Origin: an uncultured Johnsonella sp.
GTDB lineage: Bacteria > Bacillota > Clostridia > Lachnospirales > Lachnospiraceae
Reading direction: 5' to 3'
Assembly: GCA_900766185.1 (NCBI GenBank)
Contig: CAAFUL010000026.1
Coordinates: forward strand, 1-52,602
Length of the DNA stretch: 52,602 nt
In this document: piece by piece, positions 1-7,948 of the stretch
How positions within the stretch are numbered: the first letter of the stretch is position 1
How the letters are laid out: every line of letters starts with the position of its first letter
Made by a program: the position numbers and the translations under genes
The notes under the pieces: model-generated
Told to the model about the DNA's origin: nothing
The model's database searches: none
What the model saw: only the letters and a program-made list of their open reading frames with translations

Positions 1-70
1 CGAATGTCTTTGCTAACTGTATTTCTTGCTCTTTGTTTGGATAGATCCGATATCTATATGCCTTTAACAT
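1..70 (-). CDS. tnpB: TnpB-family protein of an IS200/IS605 element (5' end only)
   Basis: Reading the minus strand from the ATG at 68-70 gives an N-terminus starting MLKAYRYRIYPNKEQE and continuing to the window edge. This is the classic start of IS605-family TnpB (OrfB), the transposon-encoded RNA-guided nuclease related to Cas12. Only about 23 codons are inside the window, so the RuvC motifs, zinc finger and omega RNA region cannot be judged. The start lies just downstream of the tnpA stop codon (88-90), the usual tnpA-tnpB order. Whether the rest is intact is unknown. Confidence 0.8.
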   Translation of the reverse strand, partial: MLKAYRYRIYPNKEQEIQLAKTF

Positions 71-87
71 TAAGCTCACCCGCCTTT

Positions 88-192
88 CTACCCTTGATTT
101 TCTATATATTGCTTTAACATTTCTTCAGAGACATTGCCTGCGCTACAAGCAAAATATCCGTCCGTTTAAAATGTCTGTTCTTTGATTTCCAT
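88..192 (-). pseudogene. tnpA: Decayed IS200-type TnpA transposase, C-terminal remnant
   Basis: The minus strand encodes TDGYFACSAGNVSEEMLK followed by a short tail ending IENQG and a stop, which is the typical C-terminus of the HUH-type Y1 transposase TnpA of IS200/IS605 elements. The tryptophan codon expected before TDGYF is replaced by an in-frame TAA at 166-168. Upstream only about eight more codons (MEIKEQTF) precede the hairpin at 237-278. TnpA is normally about 130-155 residues, so most of the gene, including the HUH motif and catalytic Tyr, is missing. The element therefore cannot move by its own transposase. Confidence 0.7.
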
Positions 193-236
193 ACTCCCAT
201 AACACCGGTTATTGTATCACAAGTATCTATTTTTTT

Positions 237-278
237 GCTACCTTAACCCACCGTCTAAAGCCGGTGGGTTAAGGTAGC
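237..278. repeat. 17-bp perfect hairpin, probable IS200/IS605 end
   Basis: The arms 237-253 and 262-278 are perfectly complementary (GCTACCTTAACCCACCG with its complement) around an 8-nt loop. Elements of the IS200/IS605 group carry subterminal hairpins recognised as single strands by TnpA, and this one sits where the left-end hairpin of the remnant would be. Read on the minus strand it could also terminate transcription entering from the right. Confidence 0.65.
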
Positions 279-284
279 ATTATT

Positions 285-467
285 TCAATTATTTTTTTCT
301 ACATCAAAACTTCTTGCAATCTCATAAGTTATCATATTTTTCCTTTCTTTATAGTTCTGTTCAAATTTTATTTTTTGCTTATATTCCAACAACTCTAAAC
401 CATCTGCTTTTAATAATTCTTTGGCAAGAGTATGTATTAATGATATTTTCCTTTGCTCAAATTCCAA
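285..467 (-). CDS. Small hypothetical ORF, possibly a gene fragment
   Basis: A 60-codon Lys/Glu-rich reading frame from a TTG codon. The frame stays open for eight more codons upstream without an ATG and has no convincing ribosome binding site. No family is recognised. It lies directly beside an insertion-sequence remnant, so it may be the 3' remnant of a larger gene broken by the insertion. Treat as doubtful. Confidence 0.22.
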   Translation of the reverse strand: MEFEQRKISLIHTLAKELLKADGLELLEYKQKIKFEQNYKERKNMITYEIARSFDVEKNN

Positions 468-501
468 TCTTACATACTGTAGATTATCCTCATTTTAAAT
501 A

Positions 502-876
502 CTACATCTGAAATGCAGTTATTAGGAAACATATTCCGGCTATAAGTGAAAGCGGAGTCATAACATATTTTTCTTTCCTGCTTTTTGAAATCATGTTCAT
601 AATAGTATTCAAAGATAAGTAAGCTGCAAAGAAGAAACAAATATATTTAGTAAGTTTAAAAGACAAGCACAATGGAATAAAACCTCCGGCTTGCAAAATA
701 ATTATCATTGCAAAAATTTGGATAGCCACTGAAATGACTGCCATAACTCTAAATTTCTTAGGTAATATTTTATGTTGTCCACCCATTGTAAATTCTCCCA
801 AAGGCAAACCGCAAGCAACAAGAATTGTCATAGTTGCTATAACTCCAAATATTACTGCACCTAATATTGAAAACAT
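502..876 (-). CDS. Small integral membrane protein of unknown function
   Basis: A protein of 124 residues with about four hydrophobic segments: residues 1-25, 43-63, 70-95 and 104-122. A short basic loop with SKSRKEKY lies before the last segment. No signature motif is recognised, so no function is assigned. The start is well supported: AAGGAGG lies about 10 nt before the ATG. It is separated by 87 bp from the GNAT gene upstream on the same strand and could be co-transcribed with it. Confidence 0.7.
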   Translation of the reverse strand: MFSILGAVIFGVIATMTILVACGLPLGEFTMGGQHKILPKKFRVMAVISVAIQIFAMIIILQAGGFIPLCLSFKLTKYICFFFAAYLSLNTIMNMISKSRKEKYVMTPLSLIAGICFLITAFQM

Positions 877-963
877 AAATCAATATCCTCCTTCACAAAA
901 TACACAAAATTTCAGTTACAAATTCTGATTCACCTATCTCTACAAACCGAGAATTACCGGAAA

Positions 964-1434
964 CTAAAGTTTACAAATCATGACATAGTCATCTTCATTT
1001 TCACGAACAACTTCAAAACCAACTTTTTTATACATACTCACTGCATAGTTTATCTTTTGAACCGATAATGAAACTTGCTTATATTCTCGCTCTTTCAAGG
1101 TCAAAAGAATTTGTTTCATAAGTTCAGTTCCAATTCCCAAATTCCTATATTCCTTGAGAAGAGAAATGGAAAGAGAGGGTGTTGTGTCATCAATATGACC
1201 ATAATCATTGATGATACGAGTCCATACAGCTCCTACTACCTTTCCATCAAAATCTGCAACATAACATATATCATCTTTCTTGCCAAAATCAGCAACATAT
1301 ATTTGTAAATCAGGATGTTCTATAATATCTTTGGACGGAGCTTGTACTCCTTCAGGAATAAAAATAGCCTCATATAGAAAAGTATTCAATAAATTGATTT
1401 CATTCTGCTTTAATTCTCTAATTATATAGTCCAT
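964..1434 (-). CDS. GNAT-family N-acetyltransferase
   Basis: A 156-residue single-domain GNAT protein, which would transfer an acetyl group from acetyl-CoA to an amine. The acetyl-CoA-binding motif A is visible as EYRNLGIGTELMKQIL at about residues 96-111. The C-terminal strand has the typical AVSMYKKVGFEVV motif. The substrate cannot be predicted. The start has GGAGG six nucleotides upstream. The 208 bp upstream (1435-1642) contain only decayed coding traces. Confidence 0.85.
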   Translation of the reverse strand: MDYIIRELKQNEINLLNTFLYEAIFIPEGVQAPSKDIIEHPDLQIYVADFGKKDDICYVADFDGKVVGAVWTRIINDYGHIDDTTPSLSISLLKEYRNLGIGTELMKQILLTLKEREYKQVSLSVQKINYAVSMYKKVGFEVVRENEDDYVMICKL

Positions 1435-1642
1435 GGTTGCCTCCGATCTATATTCTGTAAATTTATTATTTTATAAATCGGTAGAAATTCCACACATACT
1501 ATACCTCCATACTTTTTGAGTTGATTCCACCACTTCTAATTCTCCATTAGACCAATCATCTCGTCAACTTCTATTTATCTATTCTTCCCACCTTATCGAC
1601 CTAATGGTCAATAAGCATCCCTTGCTCAAAGAGCTTAGTCAA

Positions 1643-2080
1643 TTATAATTTAACAACTTCACAAAGATACTCAAGTGCAAGCTCATAGCCCCTTACTCCA
1701 AATCCGCTTATCTGTGCATCACACACCGGAGCTATTACCGAAGTATGTCTGAAAGCTTCTCTTTTATGGATATGAGAAATATGTACTTCTATTTTTTTAC
1801 AGGTAAATATCTCCAGTGCATCTCTTATAGCATAACTGTAATGTGTAAATGCCCCCGGATTTATTATAATGGCATCTACTCCTTTTAAGTATGCTTCCTG
1901 TAACTTATCTACTATCGCCCCTTCATGATTACTTTGAAAACATTCCAAATCTACATTAAGTTCCTTAGCCTTTTTTTCTAATGAATTTATCAAATCATCA
2001 TAGTTTGTACTTCCATACTGTGTGGCATCTCTTAATCCCAAAAAATTCAAATTAACTCCGTTAATTAAAAGTATTTTCAT
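1643..2080 (-). CDS. aroQ: Type II 3-dehydroquinate dehydratase
   Basis: Catalyses dehydration of 3-dehydroquinate to 3-dehydroshikimate, step three of the shikimate pathway, as a cytoplasmic dodecamer. At 145 residues it has the normal length of the family. Visible active-site elements are Arg17 and Tyr22 on the flexible lid, NPGAFTH at 74-80 with the catalytic His, VHIS at 99-102 and Arg111. The N-terminal motif is NGVNLN where most members have NGPNLN, a mild deviation. GGAGGG precedes the ATG by about 6 nt. It stands alone, with no other shikimate gene in the window. Confidence 0.95.
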   Translation of the reverse strand: MKILLINGVNLNFLGLRDATQYGSTNYDDLINSLEKKAKELNVDLECFQSNHEGAIVDKLQEAYLKGVDAIIINPGAFTHYSYAIRDALEIFTCKKIEVHISHIHKREAFRHTSVIAPVCDAQISGFGVRGYELALEYLCEVVKL

Positions 2081-2099
2081 CTAAACCCTCCGTATCTTT

Positions 2100-2340
2100 T
2101 TAATATCTGACCAAAAGTATTTATTCCAAGATTTTATACAATGTTTTATAAAGCTATCTACATCTTATCTACTTTAATATTATAGACTGTCTTATAAATA
2201 TTAATTCCTATGCTTTATAAAATCATCTACACATTAGCAATTTTATTTTAATACTATAGGCTGCCTTATAAATATTGATTGTAATGTTTTGCAAAATTAT
2301 ATTCAAAACTTGATTCCAAAATTTTATCCGACACTTTGCA
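2100..2340. repeat. Degenerate ~74-bp tandem repeats in an intergenic spacer
   Basis: The spacer between aroQ and the OleC-like ligase holds about three decayed direct repeats. The clearest landmarks are TTTAATATTATAGACTG at 2173 and TTTAATACTATAGGCTG at 2247, 74 bp apart. Each is followed by CTTATAAATATT and an AT-rich tail ending in a CTTTATAAAATCATC-like block. An earlier, weaker copy lies around 2110-2165. No gene or clear terminator is seen. Confidence 0.5.
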
Positions 2341-2353
2341 ACAACACATACAC

Positions 2354-3799
2354 CTACCTAAGCCTTATCTTTAACCTTCTATAGTCTATCTTAGTGTGAT
2401 GTTTTTTATCACAGGGAAGTTTTTTTATTCTATGCATATCCACATTGGCAAAACCCCTTTCTAAAAGATAACTCCTTAAACTTGTAAAATCCGGCTCTTT
2501 ATCCGACTCTATGTAAAGCCTGTTTTTCCCATTATAATAAAAAAATGCACATTTTTTAATTGTTTCAAAATCTATAGTCAGGCTTTGCTCTATAGGGTTG
2601 GTGTGAACTTTTTTAGAATTTTTTATTGCATACACATCAAAGCGCCCCAAATAATAAAGTCCCTCATCCGTATATCTTCCGGAATCTCCGGTTTTGTGCC
2701 AAAAAGTACCTGCCTCGTCTAAAAAGGCATTTTTTCTTTCTCCGGCAATATACTGCCTTAAAATAGCCTTGCTGCTTACCATGATTTCATTTTTATCATT
2801 ATTTTTAATGTCTACTCCCAAAGCCTTGGTTCCAAGGCAGGCTATTTTTTTATTTTGCAAATGATTTATATATTCATCAAGTTTTATCTTTGCTATAAGA
2901 TTACACTCTGTAGCACCGTAAATGTATACAATATCCGTAGCCTTATACTTTTCTTTTATAGCCCTTGCCTCATTTATATTAAGTATAGCCCCTCCTACAT
3001 AAAGAGTTTTTAAGCTGGGATAATAATTTTTTGTTCTAAAACAAAAGTCCGGAGAGGTCATTATCGTAGTAATCGGAACCTTTCTAAACTTCTCAAGCTT
3101 TTTATTAAGTAAAAAATCAAAAGGCAGGGAAAGGTTCACCCCACTAAGTACGGTACAAAATCCCTTTAATATATTTGCAAATGAGTATATAAATGCGCTT
3201 GTCAGTACGACTTGCTCCTCTTCTTTGCCCATGTTGGACTTAACCAACTCAAGTTGTTCATATAAATCCTTATGTGTTCTAAGTGCTATCTTTGGCACTC
3301 CGGTCGAACCGCTGGTCATAGTCAAAAGTGCCGTACAGCCCTCTTCTATATTTTCGTTTACAAACTTAGCTGCAACAGCACTTTCTTTAACATACTCTCT
3401 ATCTATAAATATAAGCTTTTTAATTTTTCTTATGCTTGCAAATCCTAAGCGTAAAAAGGAAGTTTTCTTTGATACCGCTATATAATCAGCCTTGTATTTT
3501 TTTAAGGTATCACTTATAAGTTTACCTCCTGTCCATATATCCACATACATTACAGATATGCCCAGTTTCATACAAGCCAGCATAAAAACCACCAATTCAT
3601 AGGAGGGCGGAGTAAAGACAAGTATCCTATCTCCTTTTAATGCATTTAAGTTTTTCAACTCCATGATTACCCTATTTACATCTTCATAAAGCTTAGAAAA
3701 ACTTTTTTTAACAATCCCCTTTTTAGCTTGATATATAAAGGCGGTACTGTCCTTTTTTTCTATGCAAATCTGTTCAAATTCTTCGATTATCCTGCTCAC
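2354..3799 (-). CDS. OleC-like adenylate-forming enzyme (acyl-AMP ligase family)
   Basis: A 481-residue ANL-superfamily enzyme that would activate a carboxylate with ATP to an acyl-adenylate. The phosphate-binding loop TSGSTGVPK is at 162-170, YGATE at 294-298 and the hinge-side TGDSGRY at 370-376. The C-terminal catalytic lysine is probably Lys470 in KHHTKIDYRR. That last motif and the WHKTGDSG-YYLGR block recall OleC-type (olefin beta-lactone synthetase) and related fatty-acid-AMP enzymes more than CoA ligases. The start is GTG with AGAGG about 9 nt upstream. Last gene of the eight-gene operon, 48 bp after the DUF3419 gene. The exact substrate is unknown. Confidence 0.8.
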   Translation of the reverse strand: MSRIIEEFEQICIEKKDSTAFIYQAKKGIVKKSFSKLYEDVNRVIMELKNLNALKGDRILVFTPPSYELVVFMLACMKLGISVMYVDIWTGGKLISDTLKKYKADYIAVSKKTSFLRLGFASIRKIKKLIFIDREYVKESAVAAKFVNENIEEGCTALLTMTSGSTGVPKIALRTHKDLYEQLELVKSNMGKEEEQVVLTSAFIYSFANILKGFCTVLSGVNLSLPFDFLLNKKLEKFRKVPITTIMTSPDFCFRTKNYYPSLKTLYVGGAILNINEARAIKEKYKATDIVYIYGATECNLIAKIKLDEYINHLQNKKIACLGTKALGVDIKNNDKNEIMVSSKAILRQYIAGERKNAFLDEAGTFWHKTGDSGRYTDEGLYYLGRFDVYAIKNSKKVHTNPIEQSLTIDFETIKKCAFFYYNGKNRLYIESDKEPDFTSLRSYLLERGFANVDMHRIKKLPCDKKHHTKIDYRRLKIRLR

Positions 3800-3847
3800 T
3801 TATTAAAACCTCTTTTTCTTGCTATATGCTGTTACAGTGTTTTTGAT

Positions 3848-4927
3848 TTACTTATTTTGCAAACGATACAGCAAAAAATTCCTATAAAAATACGAATTAT
3901 TTTCTCTAAAAAGCTTTTCACTCTTTGCCTTATCCAAATAAAAGTCTTCTTTTCTCAGATACCTTCTGTTTTGCATATTCCAATAAGCAATTCTTGCCTT
4001 ATCATTACATATTTTGAGTAACTTATCAGTATTTTTCTCAAATTCTTCTTCACTTATATACTCAAAAATATCCGATAAATTCAAGAAATCAAATCTAAGT
4101 TCTTTATCTATCGAAAGTAAATCTCCATGCACTAATACAATTTTATCCAAATCAGCCTTTATTTTCTTAAAGTTTTCTTTTTTAAGGTATTCGGGCATGG
4201 CAGTATCAATAAATTTACCCCTTAATATATAGGACAGATAGGGATTGTTTTTATTAATCGTATGACTTATTCCAAATTCAAAACGCTTTTTTATATCATC
4301 CGCCTGACTTTTTTTCTCATCCACATACTTATAAAAACTTTTATCTCTTCCGAACCTTGCCATAAGCTTTACTCCAAAATACAGCTTAAATAAGGTTTTA
4401 AATCTAAGATTATCCATATATTTCCGGTAAAACTTTATCTGCTCCTTAGCAGAGTCCAGCCTGCAAAATTCTTCCAGCCTTTTACTGCTGCAAAAACAAG
4501 GGGCAATATATTTTCTAAATTTAGCAAAGTACTTCTCAAACTTACCGGAATGTATTATGCCTTTTTCTATTATTCCGATATTTTTTGAAAAATAATCGGC
4601 GGCTTCTTTAGAAAGACAATGTTTTAATTTTTGGAAGGTATGCTTTCTTTTATCACTGCCCAAAACTCCCAAAAACCTTAACATTTCATTGTAAGAAAGA
4701 ATTCTAAAGGCAGCTATTTTTAATTCCATGCAATACACCTGGGTCTTATTTACATCAAATGCATATATTTTTTTAGGGTTTTGTAAAAGCAGGGCAAAGG
4801 TATTGTCCCCGCCGGAGATTACCGACAGTCCTATTTCTTCGCTTTTTATTTCTAAGGCTTTGGAAAGTATTATACTGTCCTCCCAACAATTAGCATATCT
4901 TATAAAAGAAAAGCTACTTTTTTTCAT
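3848..4927 (-). CDS. DUF3419/BtaA-like SAM 3-amino-3-carboxypropyltransferase
   Basis: About 359 residues with the hallmarks of the DUF3419 family. Its known member BtaA moves the 3-amino-3-carboxypropyl group of S-adenosylmethionine to diacylglycerol, giving a homoserine-ether lipid. Visible features are YANCWED near residues 11-17, a Rossmann SAM site VISGGDNTFALLL followed by AFDVNKTQVYCMELK, NNPYLSYILRGKF in the middle, and a late DFLNLSDIFEY acidic block. ATGATG offers two starts; GGAGG lies 6 nt before the second, which I chose. It overlaps the upstream dikinase gene by 14 bp. No BtaB-type N-methyltransferase is nearby, so a classical betaine lipid is not the obvious product. Confidence 0.75.
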   Translation of the reverse strand: MKKSSFSFIRYANCWEDSIILSKALEIKSEEIGLSVISGGDNTFALLLQNPKKIYAFDVNKTQVYCMELKIAAFRILSYNEMLRFLGVLGSDKRKHTFQKLKHCLSKEAADYFSKNIGIIEKGIIHSGKFEKYFAKFRKYIAPCFCSSKRLEEFCRLDSAKEQIKFYRKYMDNLRFKTLFKLYFGVKLMARFGRDKSFYKYVDEKKSQADDIKKRFEFGISHTINKNNPYLSYILRGKFIDTAMPEYLKKENFKKIKADLDKIVLVHGDLLSIDKELRFDFLNLSDIFEYISEEEFEKNTDKLLKICNDKARIAYWNMQNRRYLRKEDFYLDKAKSEKLFRENNSYFYRNFLLYRLQNK

Positions 4928-7454
4928 CATCCGCCTCCAAGATTTCTACCGTTCCCCTTATCCCGTCAACTCTTATCCTCATACCGTCTTCTATCCTCTT
5001 AGTTAATCCCCTTATTCCGACCACCAGAGTAATTCCAATTTCTCTGGCTATGACTGCCGAGTGTGAAAGTACACTGCCCCTTTCAATGATTATAGCCTTT
5101 GCCATAGGAAAAAGCACCGTCCAACCGGGGTCGGTTCTTTTTGCCATAAGTATATAACCTTCTATATCCGCATCTTCAGGCTCTGTAACATACTTAACTA
5201 TACCTTCGACTACTTTTCCTCCACCTGCTACTCCTTGTAGGGTGCTTGAATCTCCTAAAGTAACTTCCTGCCTGCCAAATACCGGCAGCATATTCTCCTC
5301 TTTTACCTCACCGTAAAAATACATCCTCTCATAACACTCTTTTTCTTTATTTGCCAAATATTCTTTTTTTCTTTCTTCTATATTTCGTTTAATGTCTTCA
5401 CAGGAATTTGCTTTTCCGTCTACAATATCAAACACTTCGTTTTTTTCAAGGTAGAATATATCTCTGTATTCTTCTATAATACCCTCTTTTTTAAAGTTTT
5501 TACCCATCTTTAAAAATATATTTCTGACTATGGAGTATATATATGTTCTTCTTAGCCTAAGTAACTCCCTGTTTTTTACAAAGTATTTTGTTGCATTCAG
5601 CAGCGGTCTTATATACATCCTCTCAAATGGGTTAAAATGCTTATAAAATTCTTTTATATCAAACTCTTCATCACTGTAAACAGTCGGAATCTTTTCCATG
5701 CTCAAATAATTTTTTATAGTCCTGAATAAAAAACTCGGATCTTCAAATAAGGTAACGGTCTCAAGTTTCAACTCTTCCATAGCCCTTGAGCCGTATTTAT
5801 ATATGTATTCCCTGATTTTTTTATTTACCTCGCTGTCTTTATGCATATCTTCAACAAGTTTTTCAACACTTGTTTTTTGATAATACTCCCGAAGTACTTT
5901 ATCATTATTTATATAAGCAACTATATCCATTAAGGCAAGGCTTTGTTTAACGCTTTCTACATTTCCCTGTTTTGCAAGTACCTTGGCTAAAAGTCCCTCA
6001 TAATCGGAAATATTCTTTTTCTTTAGAGCTTCAGTTAAAATCCCCAAAAATACCATAGCCCCCATATCATTGCTTATGGGCGTGGTAAAATCATCAAGTA
6101 TGCTCTCTTCCAGGTGTCTATATAAACGCTTAAGTTCTTTACTGCTATAATCTTCAAATGAGTTATTAAAGTAGTCTTTTGTAGTTTTTTCAAATTTATC
6201 AATAAAAGATAAACTGTCTTTTTTTATCCTCAAAAGCTTATGTATAAATCTTAGGTAAATTCTAAAAAGCCTTAGTTTTTGCCTTGTCCTTCCCTCTTTT
6301 AACTCAAGCTTTACCCCCATCATATTTTCCATGTATTTTTTATTTTTATTATATCCCGGATAGAGGGCGGTCATTTTATACCAACTGTTTAACCTGTAGT
6401 ATACTTTGTTTTGGTAAAAGCATATCATATTTGCAAGGTCATCTTTTATAGATTCAATATCTTCCTTGGATATAAAAAAATTATTCAAGGTCTGCCTGTA
6501 GACCTTTTCATATACCTCTCTTGCAAAACTGAATGTAAGCAGCGTTGTCACACCTGAATAACTTTCTATAATATTTGAATTATCATATATGGTTCTGAAT
6601 TGCCCCTTATCTATATGGCTGTATGCGGTGATAAGCCTTTCCTGTAAAACATAGATTTTTTTATTCTTTATAGCCAATTCTATATCTCTGGCTCTTTTTT
6701 CATCATAACTTTCTTCTATCCTTTTCCCGATATCGGCTATTTCTTTTATAAGGCTTTCACTAATTCCTATACTATCCGATGTGCAGCTTACCTTCCCAAG
6801 CACATCCACTACATAGTCCTCACTGTTTTCCTCTCCGGATACCAGTTTTTCTCCAAGTCCCCTTACCACACTTATAAGTATTTCATCAGGGTTATTGGTT
6901 TGAGGATTGGTTGTAAATACCACTGCCGAAAAATCAGCTTCCACCATGCTTTGTATTATCACCGCCATTGCAAGTTCTTCATTTATAAGACCATGTAGGG
7001 CTCGGTATTCCATAGCTCTGTCGCTAAAACAAGACAGATAACACTTTTTTATATAAGCAAAGATATCTTCATTTATACCCACATTCAGGTAGGATTCCAT
7101 CATGCCGGCAAAAGAATAATCAGTTCCGTCTTCATCAACAGCACTTGAGCGTATGGCAATTTTTTCATTATCATCAAATACTTCTCTGAGTTTAGTGCTG
7201 ATCAAAGCTTTTAATTCATGAGAAAAGTCTTTATTTTCAATTATTTTTCTTATTTCAGGAAGTTTGGTACTTTCATAGTTTACAAGCAATTCTTTATAGG
7301 CTTTTTTTTCTTCTCCAAGAAAGTCCCAAAAAACATCTGTATCCAAAATAAGAAAAACCGGTACATTGAACTTATTAAGGCTTAATCTCGCCAAATTATA
7401 AGCCTTAGCACCGACTTTATTTCTTTGCAGATTTTCCCTGCTTACACAAATCAC
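4914..7454 (-). CDS. Rifampicin-phosphotransferase/PEP-synthase-like dikinase
   Basis: An 846-residue protein with three parts. An N-terminal PPDK-type ATP-grasp domain covers about residues 1-280, with IRSSAVDEDGTDYSFAGMM at 101-119. A middle helical region of about 300-720 is unlike PEP synthase. A C-terminal swivelling phosphohistidine domain has RGSVLSHSAVIAREIG with the catalytic His at 798. This order and length match rifampicin phosphotransferase, which splits ATP and moves the beta-phosphate via His to a hydroxyl. The usual GGKG start motif is altered to VGAKAYNLA. The start is GTG, overlapping the previous stop (GTGA), with AAGGAGG upstream. The substrate is probably an intermediate of this operon rather than a drug; that is inference. 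Confidence 0.78.
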   Translation of the reverse strand: MICVSRENLQRNKVGAKAYNLARLSLNKFNVPVFLILDTDVFWDFLGEEKKAYKELLVNYESTKLPEIRKIIENKDFSHELKALISTKLREVFDDNEKIAIRSSAVDEDGTDYSFAGMMESYLNVGINEDIFAYIKKCYLSCFSDRAMEYRALHGLINEELAMAVIIQSMVEADFSAVVFTTNPQTNNPDEILISVVRGLGEKLVSGEENSEDYVVDVLGKVSCTSDSIGISESLIKEIADIGKRIEESYDEKRARDIELAIKNKKIYVLQERLITAYSHIDKGQFRTIYDNSNIIESYSGVTTLLTFSFAREVYEKVYRQTLNNFFISKEDIESIKDDLANMICFYQNKVYYRLNSWYKMTALYPGYNKNKKYMENMMGVKLELKEGRTRQKLRLFRIYLRFIHKLLRIKKDSLSFIDKFEKTTKDYFNNSFEDYSSKELKRLYRHLEESILDDFTTPISNDMGAMVFLGILTEALKKKNISDYEGLLAKVLAKQGNVESVKQSLALMDIVAYINNDKVLREYYQKTSVEKLVEDMHKDSEVNKKIREYIYKYGSRAMEELKLETVTLFEDPSFLFRTIKNYLSMEKIPTVYSDEEFDIKEFYKHFNPFERMYIRPLLNATKYFVKNRELLRLRRTYIYSIVRNIFLKMGKNFKKEGIIEEYRDIFYLEKNEVFDIVDGKANSCEDIKRNIEERKKEYLANKEKECYERMYFYGEVKEENMLPVFGRQEVTLGDSSTLQGVAGGGKVVEGIVKYVTEPEDADIEGYILMAKRTDPGWTVLFPMAKAIIIERGSVLSHSAVIAREIGITLVVGIRGLTKRIEDGMRIRVDGIRGTVEILEADDEKK

Positions 7455-7948
7455 ACCCTCTTCCTCCTTTTGAAAAATACAAATACAAGAGAAATTGCAA
7501 ATATTATCGCTAAAAATATCACTTCCGCTTTGCCAAAGTCAGATAGATTCTTATAGATTGATAAATAACAAAACGCACTGAAGGCTGCCATAAATATTTG
7601 TAAAAATACAAATTTTTCCTCAGCAAGTGCCAGTGCCGCTATAAGTACTGCACAGCTTGACCTTAATCCATAGGTAATAAAGTTAAGCCAAAGGTACAAA
7701 AGCATAGCTAAACCAAGTAAAATCTGTAACTTTTCTTTTTTAATTTTAACCTTTTTCGTTTCTTTATCTCTTTCATAGTCAAAATAATCATCCATAATCC
7801 TTAAAAGATACAAATGGGTAAATAAAACCGGAGTTAAACTTCGATATACATTCCTGCCTATAACCACAGAAAAAACCATACCTAAAACAAGGCTTATTAA
7901 AAGATATACGAATATTCTTAACTTAAGAAAATATCTTATCACATCCAT
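7451..7948 (-). CDS. Half-size UbiA-like membrane protein
   Basis: 165 residues with about six membrane segments. After the second segment it carries MDDYFDYERD (residues 52-61), which matches the first Asp-rich motif NDxxDxxxD of UbiA-superfamily prenyltransferases, in the position expected after TM2. A normal UbiA protein has about nine TMs, roughly 290 residues and a second Asp-rich motif; both the length and the second motif are missing. It overlaps the ATP-pyrophosphatase gene by 10 bp and the dikinase gene by 4 bp, so translation is coupled. It may be a truncated enzyme, a membrane anchor or part of a complex. Confidence 0.6.
   Translation of the reverse strand: MDVIRYFLKLRIFVYLLISLVLGMVFSVVIGRNVYRSLTPVLFTHLYLLRIMDDYFDYERDKETKKVKIKKEKLQILLGLAMLLYLWLNFITYGLRSSCAVLIAALALAEEKFVFLQIFMAAFSAFCYLSIYKNLSDFGKAEVIFLAIIFAISLVFVFFKRRKRV

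Noticed and set aside
1435..1642. A possible gene in the gap upstream of the GNAT acetyltransferase.
   Set aside because: The minus strand has a short open stretch (about 30 codons) but is interrupted by stops and lacks a start; at most a decayed remnant.
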